Below, one piece after another: positions 21,062 through 34,836 of a stretch of 64,000 nucleotides of DNA (positions within the stretch are counted from its first letter, which is position 1; each line of letters opens with the position of its first letter). Source of the stretch: Blastocladiella emersonii ATCC 22665 (taxonomy: Eukaryota; Blastocladiomycota; Blastocladiomycetes; Blastocladiales; Blastocladiaceae); contig JANHCV010000011.1 in assembly GCA_025594325.1 (NCBI GenBank), positions 124,001 through 188,000 of the forward strand, in the 5' to 3' direction. The notes under the pieces were generated by a model. It ran no database searches and was not told the DNA's origin. It saw only the letters and a program-made list of their open reading frames with translations. The position numbers and the translations under genes were made by a program.

Positions 21062-21197
21062 GGGAGGGCCAAATACACAATGACTAGCAAACGAGGATGT
21101 ATGTGATTGAACAGCAGGGAGCGAGAACAGAGTGCGAGCGAGCGGCGGCTCGACAATCCAAGACGTCATGGCGCACGTGCCGAACGCGCATGTGACA
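21062..21197 (-). repeat. LTR-like repeat, copy 2
   Basis: Same sequence as 3,581-3,716 in the same orientation, starting TGTCAC on the minus strand at 21,197. No Gypsy coding sequence adjoins it directly; the nearest is the RT/RNase H fragment 1.1 kb to the left. It could be the 5' LTR of the broken Gypsy element or a solo LTR. Confidence 0.55.
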
Positions 21198-21465
21198 CCC
21201 ATCAAGAGCACTATCTCTGAAGCGTGACTGGCCGCGTTTGTGCGCGCGGGAGCGCAACTTGCTCCAAGAGTAGTCGCTACATGTTGTGGAAAGGTGACCC
21301 GTTTGGCGATCTTCAGCTTGCACCGCCATGTCCGTAGTCGACGCGATCACGCTTGAGAGCAGGAAGGCGCCCGAACGGAGTGAGTGGTGGAGGTACTGGC
21401 AATGATCAGCACGGGACGCGTTTCAGCCACACCCAAGCGGTGTCCGCCACGTCCCACGTCCCACG

Positions 21466-21512
21466 CGGACGGCGGACGGCCAGCGGACGGCGGACGGCCA
21501 GCGGACGGCCGA
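21466..21512. repeat. 18-bp minisatellite, about 2.6 copies
   Basis: Unit CGGACGGCGGACGGCCAG at 21,466 and 21,484, with a partial third copy. It lies in the 5' flank of the ankyrin gene. The rest of 21,198-21,699 shows no gene and presumably contains the promoter. Confidence 0.9.
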
Positions 21513-21699
21513 CCTTCGCTGTATGCACTCCCGCCCCGTCCGCCCCAACCCCTGCCTTGAGTATTCTTCTCCTCCCGCGCCGCCGACTACCTGCAACCGC
21601 TGATCGACCTACTGTCAAGCTCACCCAGCAAATCTCCGCGCACACGCATCATTCAAACCCGCACGGCCACCAGCTGCCTGCCGATCCGCGCGCACCACC

Positions 21700-24600
21700 A
21701 TGACGAAGCCCGGCCTCACGCAGAGCACGCCCCACCGGCGTCGAGTCGTGCAGGACGGCGCGACGCCGAGCAAGCGCCTCGGGTCCCCGGCGCCGTCTGC
21801 CCGCACGCCAGCGACCGCGGCCAAGGAGAACAGCCAGCCCATTGTGATCTCCTCCGAGTCCGAGTCCGAGTCTGACGCTGGCTCCGGCTCGGCCGTCCCC
21901 CGCTCGCCTCGCCAGCCGTCCATTGCCCCTGCCGCCGCCGCCTCGGCTGCGCCTGCGCCGACCTCGGGTGCCCCGCACGCACAGCCTTCACTCGCGCCGG
22001 CCGCCGAGTCGGTCTCGTCCGGTCTTCCTGCGCCTTCCACCTCCATCAAAGCTCTTCTCCGCCGAGGCAACCAGCCTGCTGCGCCCAAACCTGCGCCCGC
22101 TGGCTCCGCGGCTTCGCCGGCATCTACCCCCGCCATGCAGCGCGATCACGGCGCGGCCAAGGGCATCGCGCTGATCCAGGCCGTCGCTGCGGGCGACACG
22201 TCGTCCGTCGCCGGGATCCTCAGCAAGGCCCCCGCCGACTGGGCCTGGCCGTCCACCCCGGGCGCTCGCGACCAGGACGGCCGGTCGCCGCTCCGCGCCG
22301 CTGTCCAGGCCCGCGACGAGCCGCTTGTGCGTTCGCTGCTTGCCCACCCGGCGACTCGCGCCGCATGGCTCAACCTCGTTGACAAGGACGGCTTCACCCC
22401 GCTCGCCGCGTGCCTCGCGTCCGCCCGCACGTGGCACGCCGGCGTCGCGGCCGCGCTGCTCGACGCCTCGGCCGACCCGTTCCTCGTCCCGCCGGCCCGC
22501 TCCCCGCTCGACGTGCTCGTCTGGGCTGCGCAGCACGCGACCGTGCCCGTCTTCACGCGCCTCATGCACCTCGCGCGCCCGCTCGGCCACCTGCAGCTGT
22601 ACAACGCCCAGGGCGCCGGCATCCTGCACGAGCTCGTGACGCGCGACGCCGTCGACGCCGTCGACAAGGCGCAGGTCCTCCTCGAGCGCGGTGGCGTCGA
22701 TCCGAGCGATGCCGCCGACAACACCTGGCCCGCTCTCCATCTCGCTGGTACGCACGGGGTGGGTCTGTTCCGGCCCTTGATTCACGGCCTGACCTTCTTC
22801 CCGCCATTGTTGCGCCGGCACCCGCCGTGTCTAGCCTGCACCGGTAAACTCAAGATGATCGACGTACTACTCGCCGCCGGCGCACCCGTCGACCTCGTCT
22901 GCAAGGACGGTCGCACCCCGCTCCACGTTGCTGCGCAACACGGCAAGGTCGACGCTGCCCGCCAGCTGCTCGCCGCCGGTGCTAACCCGCGCGCCCGCAC
23001 CCGGAACGGCTGGACCGTCCTCGCCGTTGCGGCCGCCAACGCCCCGCTCACCACCGTTCAGGCACTCGTTGCGCTCCTTCCCAACGATGTGCCTGCTGTG
23101 CTGACCAACGACGGCGAGTCGCTCACCGACCTTGCCCTCTTTGCCGGCCGCGCCGACACCGCGGTGTGGCTCCTGTGCTCGGCCGCTGTACAGTCCGCCA
23201 ACCTCGCCAAGGAGACGGACCACGCTGTGATCACCGCCGCTCTCAACGGCGTTGCAGCAATGGTGCACGCCGCTGCCTCGGCTCCCTCGTCCGCTTCGCC
23301 CGCCGCCAGTTCGTCGCCTTCAGCTGCCACTAGTGGGCTCGCTGGTGCTGTGCGTGTGCTTCCCGCCGCCGCCACCTCCGCTCCCGAGGTCGTGCTTCGC
23401 CGCTCGCACGACTCGCGCAACTCCGCCGCTGATCGGTCGCACCTCGAGGCGTCGCCCGAAAACCTGCCCGGTCTGGAGCTATCGCCCATCGTTGCCGGTA
23501 GTCGTCGCCAGTCGGGCGTGAGTTCCGCGAGCCTCGCCATCAACCAATCGCGCAAGTCAGGCGCTCACGCCTCGCCTCCGTCTGCATCCAGCCGCCCATC
23601 GCCGTCCGGTGCGCCCGGCTCCGCTGCTGCTGCCGCTGCCGCTGCCGCCGCTTCCACGATCCAGGGCTTCGACTCGGCGGCCTCCACGCCGTCGTGGCAG
23701 ACGCTCGGCCTCGGCGCGAGCACCACGCTCGCCTCGCACCAGATCCGCGCTATCGGTGAGCGCACGACCGTGGTACTTCCCCCTTCATCGAGCTCGGGCC
23801 TCTCGCTGGCTATTGGAACGCCCGCCACTCGTGGTGACGTGTTCCAGTCACACCCGACCTCGGTCCCCGCTCGCCCCTCGGCCGACCAGGACGGTCCTCT
23901 CGGTACCCCAACGTCCTCCCCGTCGACGAGCGTGTACCCCGAGCGCGCCATTGCCGTCGTTTCGCGCAACGATGCCGCGCGTATCCTCATTGCCGCGCTC
24001 GACTCGCACCTCGGCGACATTGCGACGATCCACGACAACGGGCACCAGGTCGACCCGCGCGTGTTCCTCGCCCAGCACTTCTCCTTCACCCAGCAGTTTA
24101 CTTCGCTCCACGGCCTGCTCGATCGGCTGCGCGCAGCGGGCGTCGAGGACCTCGACGTGGTCGCGACCGCGATTCGCCGCGCCGAGCAGCTCGCCGCCAG
24201 CAACCCGGCGGCCGACCTCTCGAGTGCCCTCGCCGTCGCCATCCAGGCCATCAGTCACCACACCAGCGACATCAGCCACCACGCGCGCCGCCTCGAGAAG
24301 CTGCGCTCCAAGGAGGCGGGTGTCCGCGAGGCCGCGTCGCAGGCCGACCACGACCTGCGCGAGTTCCACCGGCTGTTCCAGGCCAAGGATTTCCTGGGCG
24401 CGCTGCAGGCCGAGGACAAGTGGATGGACGGGCTGCTGGACCTGATCCACCAGCGCGCGCGCCTGCTCGGCTCCGTCGACGCGGCGCTCCAGCTGCAGAG
24501 CAAGCTCCGCGACGCCGTCTCGAAACAGGTCGCCGCGGCCGACGACGAGGCCACCATCGTCAGCCGTGGGGTCGGCGAGCGGCTCGACGAGCTCGGCGAC

Positions 24601-26535
24601 CGTCTCGGGTTCCTCGCCACGTTCCGCAACCGCGTCAAGATGGCCGTCGACGCGCTCGCCGACGAGTGGCGCGCGCGAGTCCCGCCGGGCACGGGCGTCA
24701 CGGCTGACCGCTTGCCGACCGCGGGCGACGCCGACGACGAGGATGTCGTCATGGGCGAGGCGCACGGCTCCGAGCGGCAGGCCCCCTCGCGCTCGCGGCC
24801 GAGCCAGGACAGCGTGGCCAGTGGCAGCACGATGCTCGGCCTCGGGTCCGGTGCGTCGGGCGCCACGTCGATCCAGTGGTTGCTCGAGTTCTGTGCGCTG
24901 TACCTCGTCATGATCGGGCACCCGCTCGACGCCGCGCCGCTGCCGCCCCCGCACGAGGTTGTCGGGCAGCTGATGAACTGGTACCTCGAGGTCAAGGCGG
25001 GCGAGGCGCGGCGCGAGCACGACGACGTCGAGGCGTGCGTGCGGACGGCGCAGGCGCACGCCGAGTGCTGCACGCTGCTGCGCGAAGCGACGCGGCGCAC
25101 GCTCCAGGCGGCCGTCGCGCACCTGCAGAACGGCGTCCACCTGCTGTCAGGGCAGTCCAAGTACCTGCGCGAGGCGATCCCGGCGGCGTACGAGCTCCTG
25201 CACCGTCGGCTCGCGTACAACGAGGGCCTGTGCAAGGGCAACATTGCCAAGTTCAACGCCGACGTGGCGCGCGTCACCCAGGACAAGAGCCGCGCGTTCT
25301 CGCGGCGCGCCGAGGTCGAGCTCGCGCGGTACGAGGACGAGGTGGACTACTTCAAGATGTCCCTCAAGAAGGAGAAGCTGCGGCTGATCAAGATCGAGGA
25401 CCTGATCCAGCGTGCGTTCGCCGCCGCGTTCCAGTACATTTCGCAGGAGCGGCTCGAGGAGGTGCGCGCCGAGTACCTCGCGCTCGGCGTCATGGTCCGC
25501 GGCACGGGCTACTCGGCGGCGCGGTCGGCGGCGAACATGGCTGCGGCGGCCGAGGACCAGCAGCGCGCGCTGCGCCGCGCCGGCAAGCGCACGCGGACCG
25601 GGTGGTCGACGGCGACGTCGGACGGCGGCGACCTCGGGTCGGGCGATGCTGGGCCAACGACGACGGACGCGGCCAACTCGGCGTGGTCCATGCAGCGCGC
25701 CAACGAGGTGACGACGCTCCGCATCGCCCACGCCCGCCGCAAGAGCCAGGTCTTGGTCGATTCGGCCGCCATGGTCGGCCGCGGCGGCGACGACGAGGAG
25801 TCGGATATTGACCGCAAGATCGCCGAGCTCGAGGGCTTCCTCGAGGGCGGGCCGAGCAAGCGCACCCGCGCCGCGGTGCGGTCGCGCGTCTCGAGCGGGT
25901 CGCGGTCCTCGTCGCGGTCGTCCACGCGGTCGTCGAGCGTCGCGGGGACCGAGCGCACCATCGCCGGATACCGCGCGGCCGATTCGCACGGCCGCACGCG
26001 CAAGCGTAAGCGCGTGTCCAACACGAGCAGCAACGGGACGCAGTCGACGGCCACGGCGGCCTCGGCGGCGTCGCTCGGCCTGTTCCTCGATCCGCCCGTG
26101 CTCACGCGCCGTGCCCCCGCCGAGGAAGACGCGACCTCGGGCGGATCCCTCCTCGCGCGCGTGGTGGCGGCCCCGCTCAACCTGGCGCGGTCCGTCCTCT
26201 CGTTCAACCCGTGGGCGCCCGCTGCTCCCGCGGCGCCTCCGTCGCAGCCGGCCAACGATATCACTGGCACCACGGTTGGCGACGACGACCTCGCCGAGTC
26301 GGTGAACGCGTACCACAAGGCGCTCCGCAGCGCAGCCGTCGCGGCGACCTCGGGCGTGGCCGCGAGCGAGCGCATGTCGTCGCCGCGCGTCGGGCGCTCG
26401 GGCCGCGTCGGTCTCCGCCGCGACAGCCACCGCTCGGTTGGCAGCCGCAGCGCGGCGTCCACCCGGCCAGCCTCGCCCGCCGCGGCGGCCTTTGGCAGCC
26501 AGGACGACGGTGCCCAGGGCGACGACGAGCTCTAG
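21700..26535 (+). CDS. Large ankyrin-repeat / coiled-coil protein
   Basis: Coding exons join(21700..22747,22835..26535), 1,582 aa. The ATG at 21,700 has a good context (CCACCATGA). Residues 1-145 are disordered, with an acidic SSESESESD stretch. About 150-500 form ankyrin repeats, clearest in GRSPLRAAVQARDEPLVRSLL and, across the intron, LHLAACTGKLKMIDVLLAAGA and TPLHVAAQHGKVDAARQLLAAGA. A Ser/Ala-rich linker follows. About 730-1,250 is alpha-helical with coiled-coil character (SISHHARRLEKL, REFHRLFQAKDFLGAL). The tail is Arg/Ser-rich with possible nuclear signals KRKRV. Ankyrins bind partner proteins; the specific role is unknown. The intron (22,748-22,834, 87 nt, gtacgc...ctag with CTGAC) is divisible by three and stop-free, so the gene can also be read through it, but the ankyrin repeat is only regular when spliced. 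No close family was recognised. Confidence 0.85.
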   Translation: MTKPGLTQSTPHRRRVVQDGATPSKRLGSPAPSARTPATAAKENSQPIVISSESESESDAGSGSAVPRSPRQPSIAPAAAASAAPAPTSGAPHAQPSLAPAAESVSSGLPAPSTSIKALLRRGNQPAAPKPAPAGSAASPASTPAMQRDHGAAKGIALIQAVAAGDTSSVAGILSKAPADWAWPSTPGARDQDGRSPLRAAVQARDEPLVRSLLAHPATRAAWLNLVDKDGFTPLAACLASARTWHAGVAAALLDASADPFLVPPARSPLDVLVWAAQHATVPVFTRLMHLARPLGHLQLYNAQGAGILHELVTRDAVDAVDKAQVLLERGGVDPSDAADNTWPALHLAGTHGVGLFRPLIHGLTFFPPLLRRHPPCLACTGKLKMIDVLLAAGAPVDLVCKDGRTPLHVAAQHGKVDAARQLLAAGANPRARTRNGWTVLAVAAANAPLTTVQALVALLPNDVPAVLTNDGESLTDLALFAGRADTAVWLLCSAAVQSANLAKETDHAVITAALNGVAAMVHAAASAPSSASPAASSSPSAATSGLAGAVRVLPAAATSAPEVVLRRSHDSRNSAADRSHLEASPENLPGLELSPIVAGSRRQSGVSSASLAINQSRKSGAHASPPSASSRPSPSGAPGSAAAAAAAAAASTIQGFDSAASTPSWQTLGLGASTTLASHQIRAIGERTTVVLPPSSSSGLSLAIGTPATRGDVFQSHPTSVPARPSADQDGPLGTPTSSPSTSVYPERAIAVVSRNDAARILIAALDSHLGDIATIHDNGHQVDPRVFLAQHFSFTQQFTSLHGLLDRLRAAGVEDLDVVATAIRRAEQLAASNPAADLSSALAVAIQAISHHTSDISHHARRLEKLRSKEAGVREAASQADHDLREFHRLFQAKDFLGALQAEDKWMDGLLDLIHQRARLLGSVDAALQLQSKLRDAVSKQVAAADDEATIVSRGVGERLDELGDRLGFLATFRNRVKMAVDALADEWRARVPPGTGVTADRLPTAGDADDEDVVMGEAHGSERQAPSRSRPSQDSVASGSTMLGLGSGASGATSIQWLLEFCALYLVMIGHPLDAAPLPPPHEVVGQLMNWYLEVKAGEARREHDDVEACVRTAQAHAECCTLLREATRRTLQAAVAHLQNGVHLLSGQSKYLREAIPAAYELLHRRLAYNEGLCKGNIAKFNADVARVTQDKSRAFSRRAEVELARYEDEVDYFKMSLKKEKLRLIKIEDLIQRAFAAAFQYISQERLEEVRAEYLALGVMVRGTGYSAARSAANMAAAAEDQQRALRRAGKRTRTGWSTATSDGGDLGSGDAGPTTTDAANSAWSMQRANEVTTLRIAHARRKSQVLVDSAAMVGRGGDDEESDIDRKIAELEGFLEGGPSKRTRAAVRSRVSSGSRSSSRSSTRSSSVAGTERTIAGYRAADSHGRTRKRKRVSNTSSNGTQSTATAASAASLGLFLDPPVLTRRAPAEEDATSGGSLLARVVAAPLNLARSVLSFNPWAPAAPAAPPSQPANDITGTTVGDDDLAESVNAYHKALRSAAVAATSGVAASERMSSPRVGRSGRVGLRRDSHRSVGSRSAASTRPASPAAAAFGSQDDGAQGDDEL

Positions 26536-26990
26536 GCACACTTCCCCCTCTCCGCAATAACTCTCCATTCACTTGTTCCACGCATTCCATAACCCATTTG
26601 TCTATTCCTCGTTCCATAATATCGCCTATTTATCACGCTGCTTGGTTCCGGTGCTCAGGTGACGCGTTGCGAGGAGGTCGGCAGACCGATGGCGATGGTC
26701 GCTCCGCCGCCGCGGCCGCTCTCGTGCCCGCTCTCCTCCACTCCTTCGCCGTACCCCATCTCGAGTCCCATCGACTCTGTGCAACGTCATTGACAACAGT
26801 CCAAGAGAGTGAATCCCCCTCGAGCAGCCTCGGCTCGCATGTAACTTGTCCCCCTCGCCCGCAAGCCGTCCAGATACACTGCCACGCTTTCTTCCTCCCC
26901 ACGCACGCCAGGAGAGCACTCGGCTTCAACTGCCTACCATTCAGCCTTCGTCAGTGCTACACATCAACCATTACGACCACCACCGCCACC
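26536..26990. promoter_or_regulatory. Intergenic region, 3' flank of the ankyrin gene and promoter of the next gene
   Basis: 455 bp without a convincing gene. A CT-rich stretch and CCACC repeats immediately precede the ATG at 26,991. AT-rich ATATCGCCTATTTATCA lies near 26,620, and ATAATAT could serve 3'-end formation of the ankyrin transcript. Confidence 0.4.
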
Positions 26991-28303
26991 ATGTCCTCGC
27001 TCCACGACCCGAGCGCCGTCGACGCGGCGCAGCTGCAGCGCGTGGCGCGCGTGTGCTACGACTCGCCGTTCGTGCTGATGCGGTCCGACTCGCTGTCCGT
27101 GTGCTACAGCAAGCACGTGCCGCAGGAGAAGCTGAAGATCCACGCGCACACGGCCTTCGACCTGATGGGCGCGTGCGGCCGCCACAAGGAGGGCGTCGTC
27201 AGCTACTACTTCTTCCCGTGGAAGCTCGCCCACGCGCGCCGCCACCCGCCCGCCTCGCTCGACCTGCGCATCCAGTACCTCGGGTGGCCCGTCAAGTACC
27301 TCGTCAAGGAGTTCCTGGTCCTGTACCGCCTCGTCTACGGCGACCTCGACAGCGACGACGCCGTGCGCGCGCGCCTCGTCGCCCTGTGCGCCGCCGCCGG
27401 ACCGGGCAAGGTGCAGATGCCCGGCTCGCTGTGGACCTCGCGCTTCGCGTGGCCCGAGCCGTCCGCCGAGCCGCGCGCTTTCGAGTGGCCCGCCGGCACC
27501 GCGCCGGGCGAGCCCATGCTTATGGGCGCTCGCTGGAAGATCGTGCCGCTCGCTGACGGCGCGGGACGGAAGCGCGCGGCCTCGGCGTCGGCGCAAAAAC
27601 AGCAGCACCAAGGTTACAACGGCGGCACCGACGAAAACTTCATCGCGCTTGATTCCGACTCGGAGTCGGATTCGAATGCGAGCACGAGCGCCAGCGCGCA
27701 TTCCCGTCAGAGGCGCGTTCGCGTCCACCCGCACCGTGTCGGCGACCTGGACTGACGCTTGCCTGCCCGCGCGTAGATCTAACCCTCGTGAACCCGATCG
27801 CCCGTACAAGAAACAGCGCTACGACACCGTGTCCTCGACCACCTCCTCGTCGTTTGCGTCCCCATCGTTCCCCTCCTACGACCCGCTCAACGCTCAGGAA
27901 CCATGTACGCCTCTCGCTCCGCACGCCCGCCGCGACCCGGTCCCTGACTCTTTGCTGCGCGCGCGTGCATCTAGGGCTCACCCACTCCTCATCGTCCCCC
28001 TCCCTCCCCGTCTCCTACGCCTCGTCCAAGTCCGCCTCGCCGCTGCACCCGCCCACCCCGCTCCTCACCACGGACCCGCGACCCGGCCTCCCGCCCATGC
28101 ACAAGCTGCTGCGTGCCATGTGCGACCGTCGGCGGCGCGTCGAGCGCAACCGCAACGGCGACATGGACATTGACAGCCCAGCGCTGGGCGTACGGCACCG
28201 CGAGTCCGAGGCCGAGCTGCGCGCCAGGGACACGACGCGCGCCGCGTGGTCGATGCCGCGGCGCAAGCTCGTCGCTAGCGACTTTTTCGTGCGCGTCGCG
28301 TAA
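26991..28303 (+). CDS. Orphan protein, spliced, with conserved-looking N-terminal domain
   Basis: The ATG at 26,991 (CCACCATGT) opens a well-composed frame: residues 1-130 (ARVCYDSPFVLMRSDSLSV, HAHTAFDLMGACGRHKEGV, QYLGWPVKYLVKEFLVLYR) look like a globular domain I do not recognise. A Ser/Asp-rich acidic segment (LDSDSESDSN) follows. Downstream, exon-like segments are 27,777-27,904 (PDRPYKKQRYDTVSS) and 27,975-28,303 (ending RKLVASDFFVRVA). The intron 27,905-27,974 (gtacgc...ctag, CTGAC branch site) joins these with matching phase. The first intron, somewhere between about 27,660 and 27,776, could not be resolved: no donor fits both consensus and phase. C-terminal basic and Arg-rich parts suggest a nuclear protein, by inference only. 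Confidence 0.6.
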
Positions 28304-28517
28304 GCCGGTCTCCATGACCTCGGCGGAGAATGCAAGGCAGTCAGCCTCGATTCTGCTCCTGTGCCCGCCTCCTCCCCTACCCCTACCCTCTCCAACAGCA
28401 ATACACCGAGCCATCATACCCCCACTCTTGCGCTGCGTTGCGTTGTGAAGAACCCCGTCCGTCTCATGTATATTCACTATGTTGCCGTGCCGCTCGCGCC
28501 TGCACTGCGAGTCGATC

Positions 28518-31271
28518 TCAGTCCTGCGTGTGCTGCCACAAGACGCGCGGGATCTCGGCCCACTCGGGGGGCTTGACGCCGCCGGTGCCCGCGAGCCTCA
28601 CCCACTCTGGCCGGAGGAGCCCGACCGCAACGATCGCCGCGACCGTGTCGAGGACCTCGGCGACGGGCGCGCCGAAGACCGCGATCCCCGCGATTGCCGC
28701 GGCCGCTGGGTGCGCGGTGCCCGGCCGGAGAAACTCGGCGTACTGCGCGATCGCGTCGCGGTAGCTAGCGGCGGCAGCCGCTGCCGCGGACTCGCCCTCG
28801 CCGGCGGCGCGCGCGAGGAGGAGCGCGGCGCGGACCGCGGGCCACGCGGCCTTGAGGTCGCCGTCGAGGAACGGGTGCACGCCGGCGGCGAGCTGGCACG
28901 CGTCCGCGAGGGTGGCCGGGGCAACGGCCGACGCCGACGACGCCGCGACCGCGCGCGCGGTCATGAGGACCGACGCGGCGCCACATACGGTGCGCGTGGC
29001 GGACCGGTTCGTGGACCGCCCCGTGGTGTTGAAGGCTTCGGACCACGTGTGCGCGAGCGACAGGAGCCGGTCGCGCGGGACCGCGGGGACGCGCGCCGTG
29101 TACGGCCCGTGGATGGCGGAGACTGCGGCGAGCGAGACGGGGAGCGGGACGGGCGCCGTATACGTTGGTAGCGGCGGGAGCGGTGCCGATCGCTGGGCGG
29201 CGGCGCGGTGGTGTGGTGGGTGCGCCGAGGGCGGCGGCGACGGCGAGCGCGACAGGGAGCGCGACCGGGACCGCGTCCGCGCGCGTTTCCGCGACGGGTA
29301 CATCGACGACGCCGCCGGCTCGCGCGTCCGCTTCGCAGCGGGCGAGCGCAGCGGCGCTGGTGGCGCGAGGTGGTTGTTCGACGCACGGGCAGACGCGGTC
29401 GATGCCGTGAGCTGACCGGACTCGGGCGTCGACGCGGCCGTGTGGCCGTTCCCCGACTCCTCGGGGACGACCTGCATCGCGTCGACGTGGCTCGCGAGCG
29501 ACCCGTTGGGTGCCGCGGGCGCACCGCTTCGTCCCCGCGGAGCCCCGGGCGTGCTCTGCGGCGACGCGAGCCCGACGCTCGGCGAGTTGCGCACCGAGCC
29601 TGGGCGGTGGCCGGGGACGGGCGGGATCTGCGGCGAGCGCAATGCGGATTCGTCGCCGGCAGAGGCGCGACCGTTTGCGAGACGGTGCGCGGGGCCCGCC
29701 GACGCAGTCGCGGCGGCCGCGACGATAGAGTCCCACGAGATGCCCGCGGGGAGGCGCAGCGTGACGCTCATCGGCACGGGCACGGGCACAGGCGCGGCGG
29801 CAGGTCCTGGCGGCTGGCGCGGCACGGCGCGCTGGCGGCTCGAGGCTGGGAGCGGCGGGAGCTGGTCCGGGACGGCGTAGCCGAGCGCGGTGCACAGCTC
29901 GATGGCGTCGGCGCGCGAGAGCATGGGTGGTGCTGGCGGCGCAGCGGGGACGACGGGCGGCGGGGACTGTGCTCGCGCCGCCGGGGCGGGGGCGGTGGGG
30001 GCAGGCGCCTTCTTCGCGACAATCCCGTTGCGCGGCTTAGGCGCAGCGGGCGCCGCGGCAGGCGGTGCAGAGCGCGGCTCGGCATTCGGGAGCGAGGAAG
30101 CGGGAGCCTGCTGCGCCAAAGGCGCGGGAGCAGGTGCTGGCGCGGGCGCGGGGACCGGGGCCGGAGGGGGCACCGGTGCAGTTGCAGCAGCTGCAGGAGC
30201 GGCAGATGGTGGAGCAGTTGGCGGCGGAGGCGACTTTTGGCGCGAGGTAGGCGCGTTGGGCGCCGCTGCAGCGGGAGCGACGGGCTCGGCCGTGGCGGGT
30301 CGCGGAGCGCCACCGCGGCGGACGACGAGGCCGGACCCGGTGCCCGTGCGAGGGGGCGCGGGCGCCGACGCGGTCTCGGCCGAGGTGCGCAGCGGCGCGA
30401 GCGGCAACGGCTGTTGCGGCTGCGGTCGGGCCGAGTTTGCGCTGGCGCTGAAGAGAGCGCGGAGGGACGAGGGCGTTAGAGGGGAAGGGTTGAGTCGCGC
30501 GGGAGTCGACGCACCTGGGCGATCGAGACCGCGGGCGAGGCGGCGGCGGCTGCGGGGTTCCCGAGGCGTACGGCGCGGCCGAGGGCGGGGTCATACCAGC
30601 CTGCGGCAGGGCGGCGTTGCGGCGGCGCCTGCGCTCGAGGGCGGTGGGGCCGGAGCGCGGCACGTCGCCGTCGCCGATGCGGCCGCTGAGGGCAATGTCC
30701 TGGTCGAAGGCGCGCGGGCCGAGCTCTACGCGGTTCCGCGCCACAGATTGTCAGTCCCACGTTAAGGAGAAACCCTGTTCACTCGCGTGCACGCACCGAG
30801 CAGGCCGTCGCGGTAGGTGCCGACGCGATGGAACGTTTGCGCGGTCGGGTTGACGCGGGGCGGCTCGGGCCAGAGCTCGGTGGTGATCAGGTGGCGGCAC
30901 CGCTGGACCGACGAGTCGGAGGGCCGCACGAACACGGCGTACTCGGGGCGGCCTTCGTAGGCGAAGGCGCGGGTGAACACGCCGGCGCGGCACAGGTCGT
31001 CGAGGCGCACGTCAATGCTGGCCTCGAGCTGCGCGCACCGCGCCGCCGTCGACACGCCGTTGGTCACGGTCGCGGCAAAGGCGCCGCCGGACGCGGCGAG
31101 CGGCGTGCTCGTCCCGCTCGTGTTCACGCTGACGCTTCCCGTCGCCGTGCCGGTGCCGCCGCCGTTGGGCAGGGAGCCGGGCGACGCGCGGCGCGAGCGC
31201 ACGATCGACGGCGTCCCGCCAGCGGCTGCGGGTGGCGGCGGCGGCGGTGGAGGGCGCGTGGCGGTGTTCAT
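28518..31271 (-). CDS. Orphan Pro/Ala-rich protein with helical C-terminal domain
   Basis: complement(join(28518..30447,30515..30725,30797..31271)), 871 aa. Both introns (71 and 67 nt) have gtgcgt donors and tag/cag acceptors, and phases match exactly. Residues about 70-160 form a conserved-looking unit (CAQLEASIDVRLDDLCRAG, FAYEGRPEYAVFV, VQRCRHLITTELW). The exon 2 part (DQDIALSGRIGDGDV) continues it. The middle is Pro/Ala/Ser-rich and disordered with an RSRSRSLSRSPSP tract. The last 200 residues are Ala-rich helices (HTWSEAFNTTGRSTN, ACQLAAGVHPFLDGDLKAAW, IPRVLWQHTQD). The SR-like tract hints at a nuclear RNA-related role, but I do not recognise the family. It is transcribed in the same direction as SEC23, 516 bp downstream of it. 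Confidence 0.7.
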
Positions 31272-31787
31272 GGCTCCGTCTTGTCTGGACGACGACAGCG
31301 AGTGCGCAACAGTGGTCAGGTCGGCGGATCCACGACTGCTTGACCGGCAGGCGCACCTTGGTCGCCGCAGACGCGCCGGCAAGTGTGTATAGTTCAGCAG
31401 AGAGCGGCCGCCGGTGGTGCGTCACGGGCGAGTCGATACGTGTGGATGGGCCGAGGTCAAGGGTCGCCGCAGCCGCAGGAGGCGCCGGAGAGAGCGCGGG
31501 CGGGCGGGCGATGCGAGTGCACTGCCGCAACTGAGTAGTAGTGCGAGTAGGCTGGCGCGAGAGGGGGAGCAAGAGCAGAGAGCGGCGCGAGCGACTCGAG
31601 ACGGGGGCGACGGCGCCCGAGCGGTGTGGCCAATCGCGCCGCATCAGCTGACGGCCACCCGCTCATGTGCGACGCGCTCGCCCAGACGAAACGAGGAGAG
31701 CGAGAGGAAAAAACGAGGGGGATCAAATAACGAACGAGAGATGAGGAATAACAGCAATCGGGAAACAACAGAGATGCGGCAACCATC

Positions 31788-34836
<3,049 letters not shown>

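Noticed and set aside
25147..26568. A 473-codon minus-strand frame opposite the ankyrin gene
   Set aside because: Antisense composition artefact (Arg/Ala/Gly).
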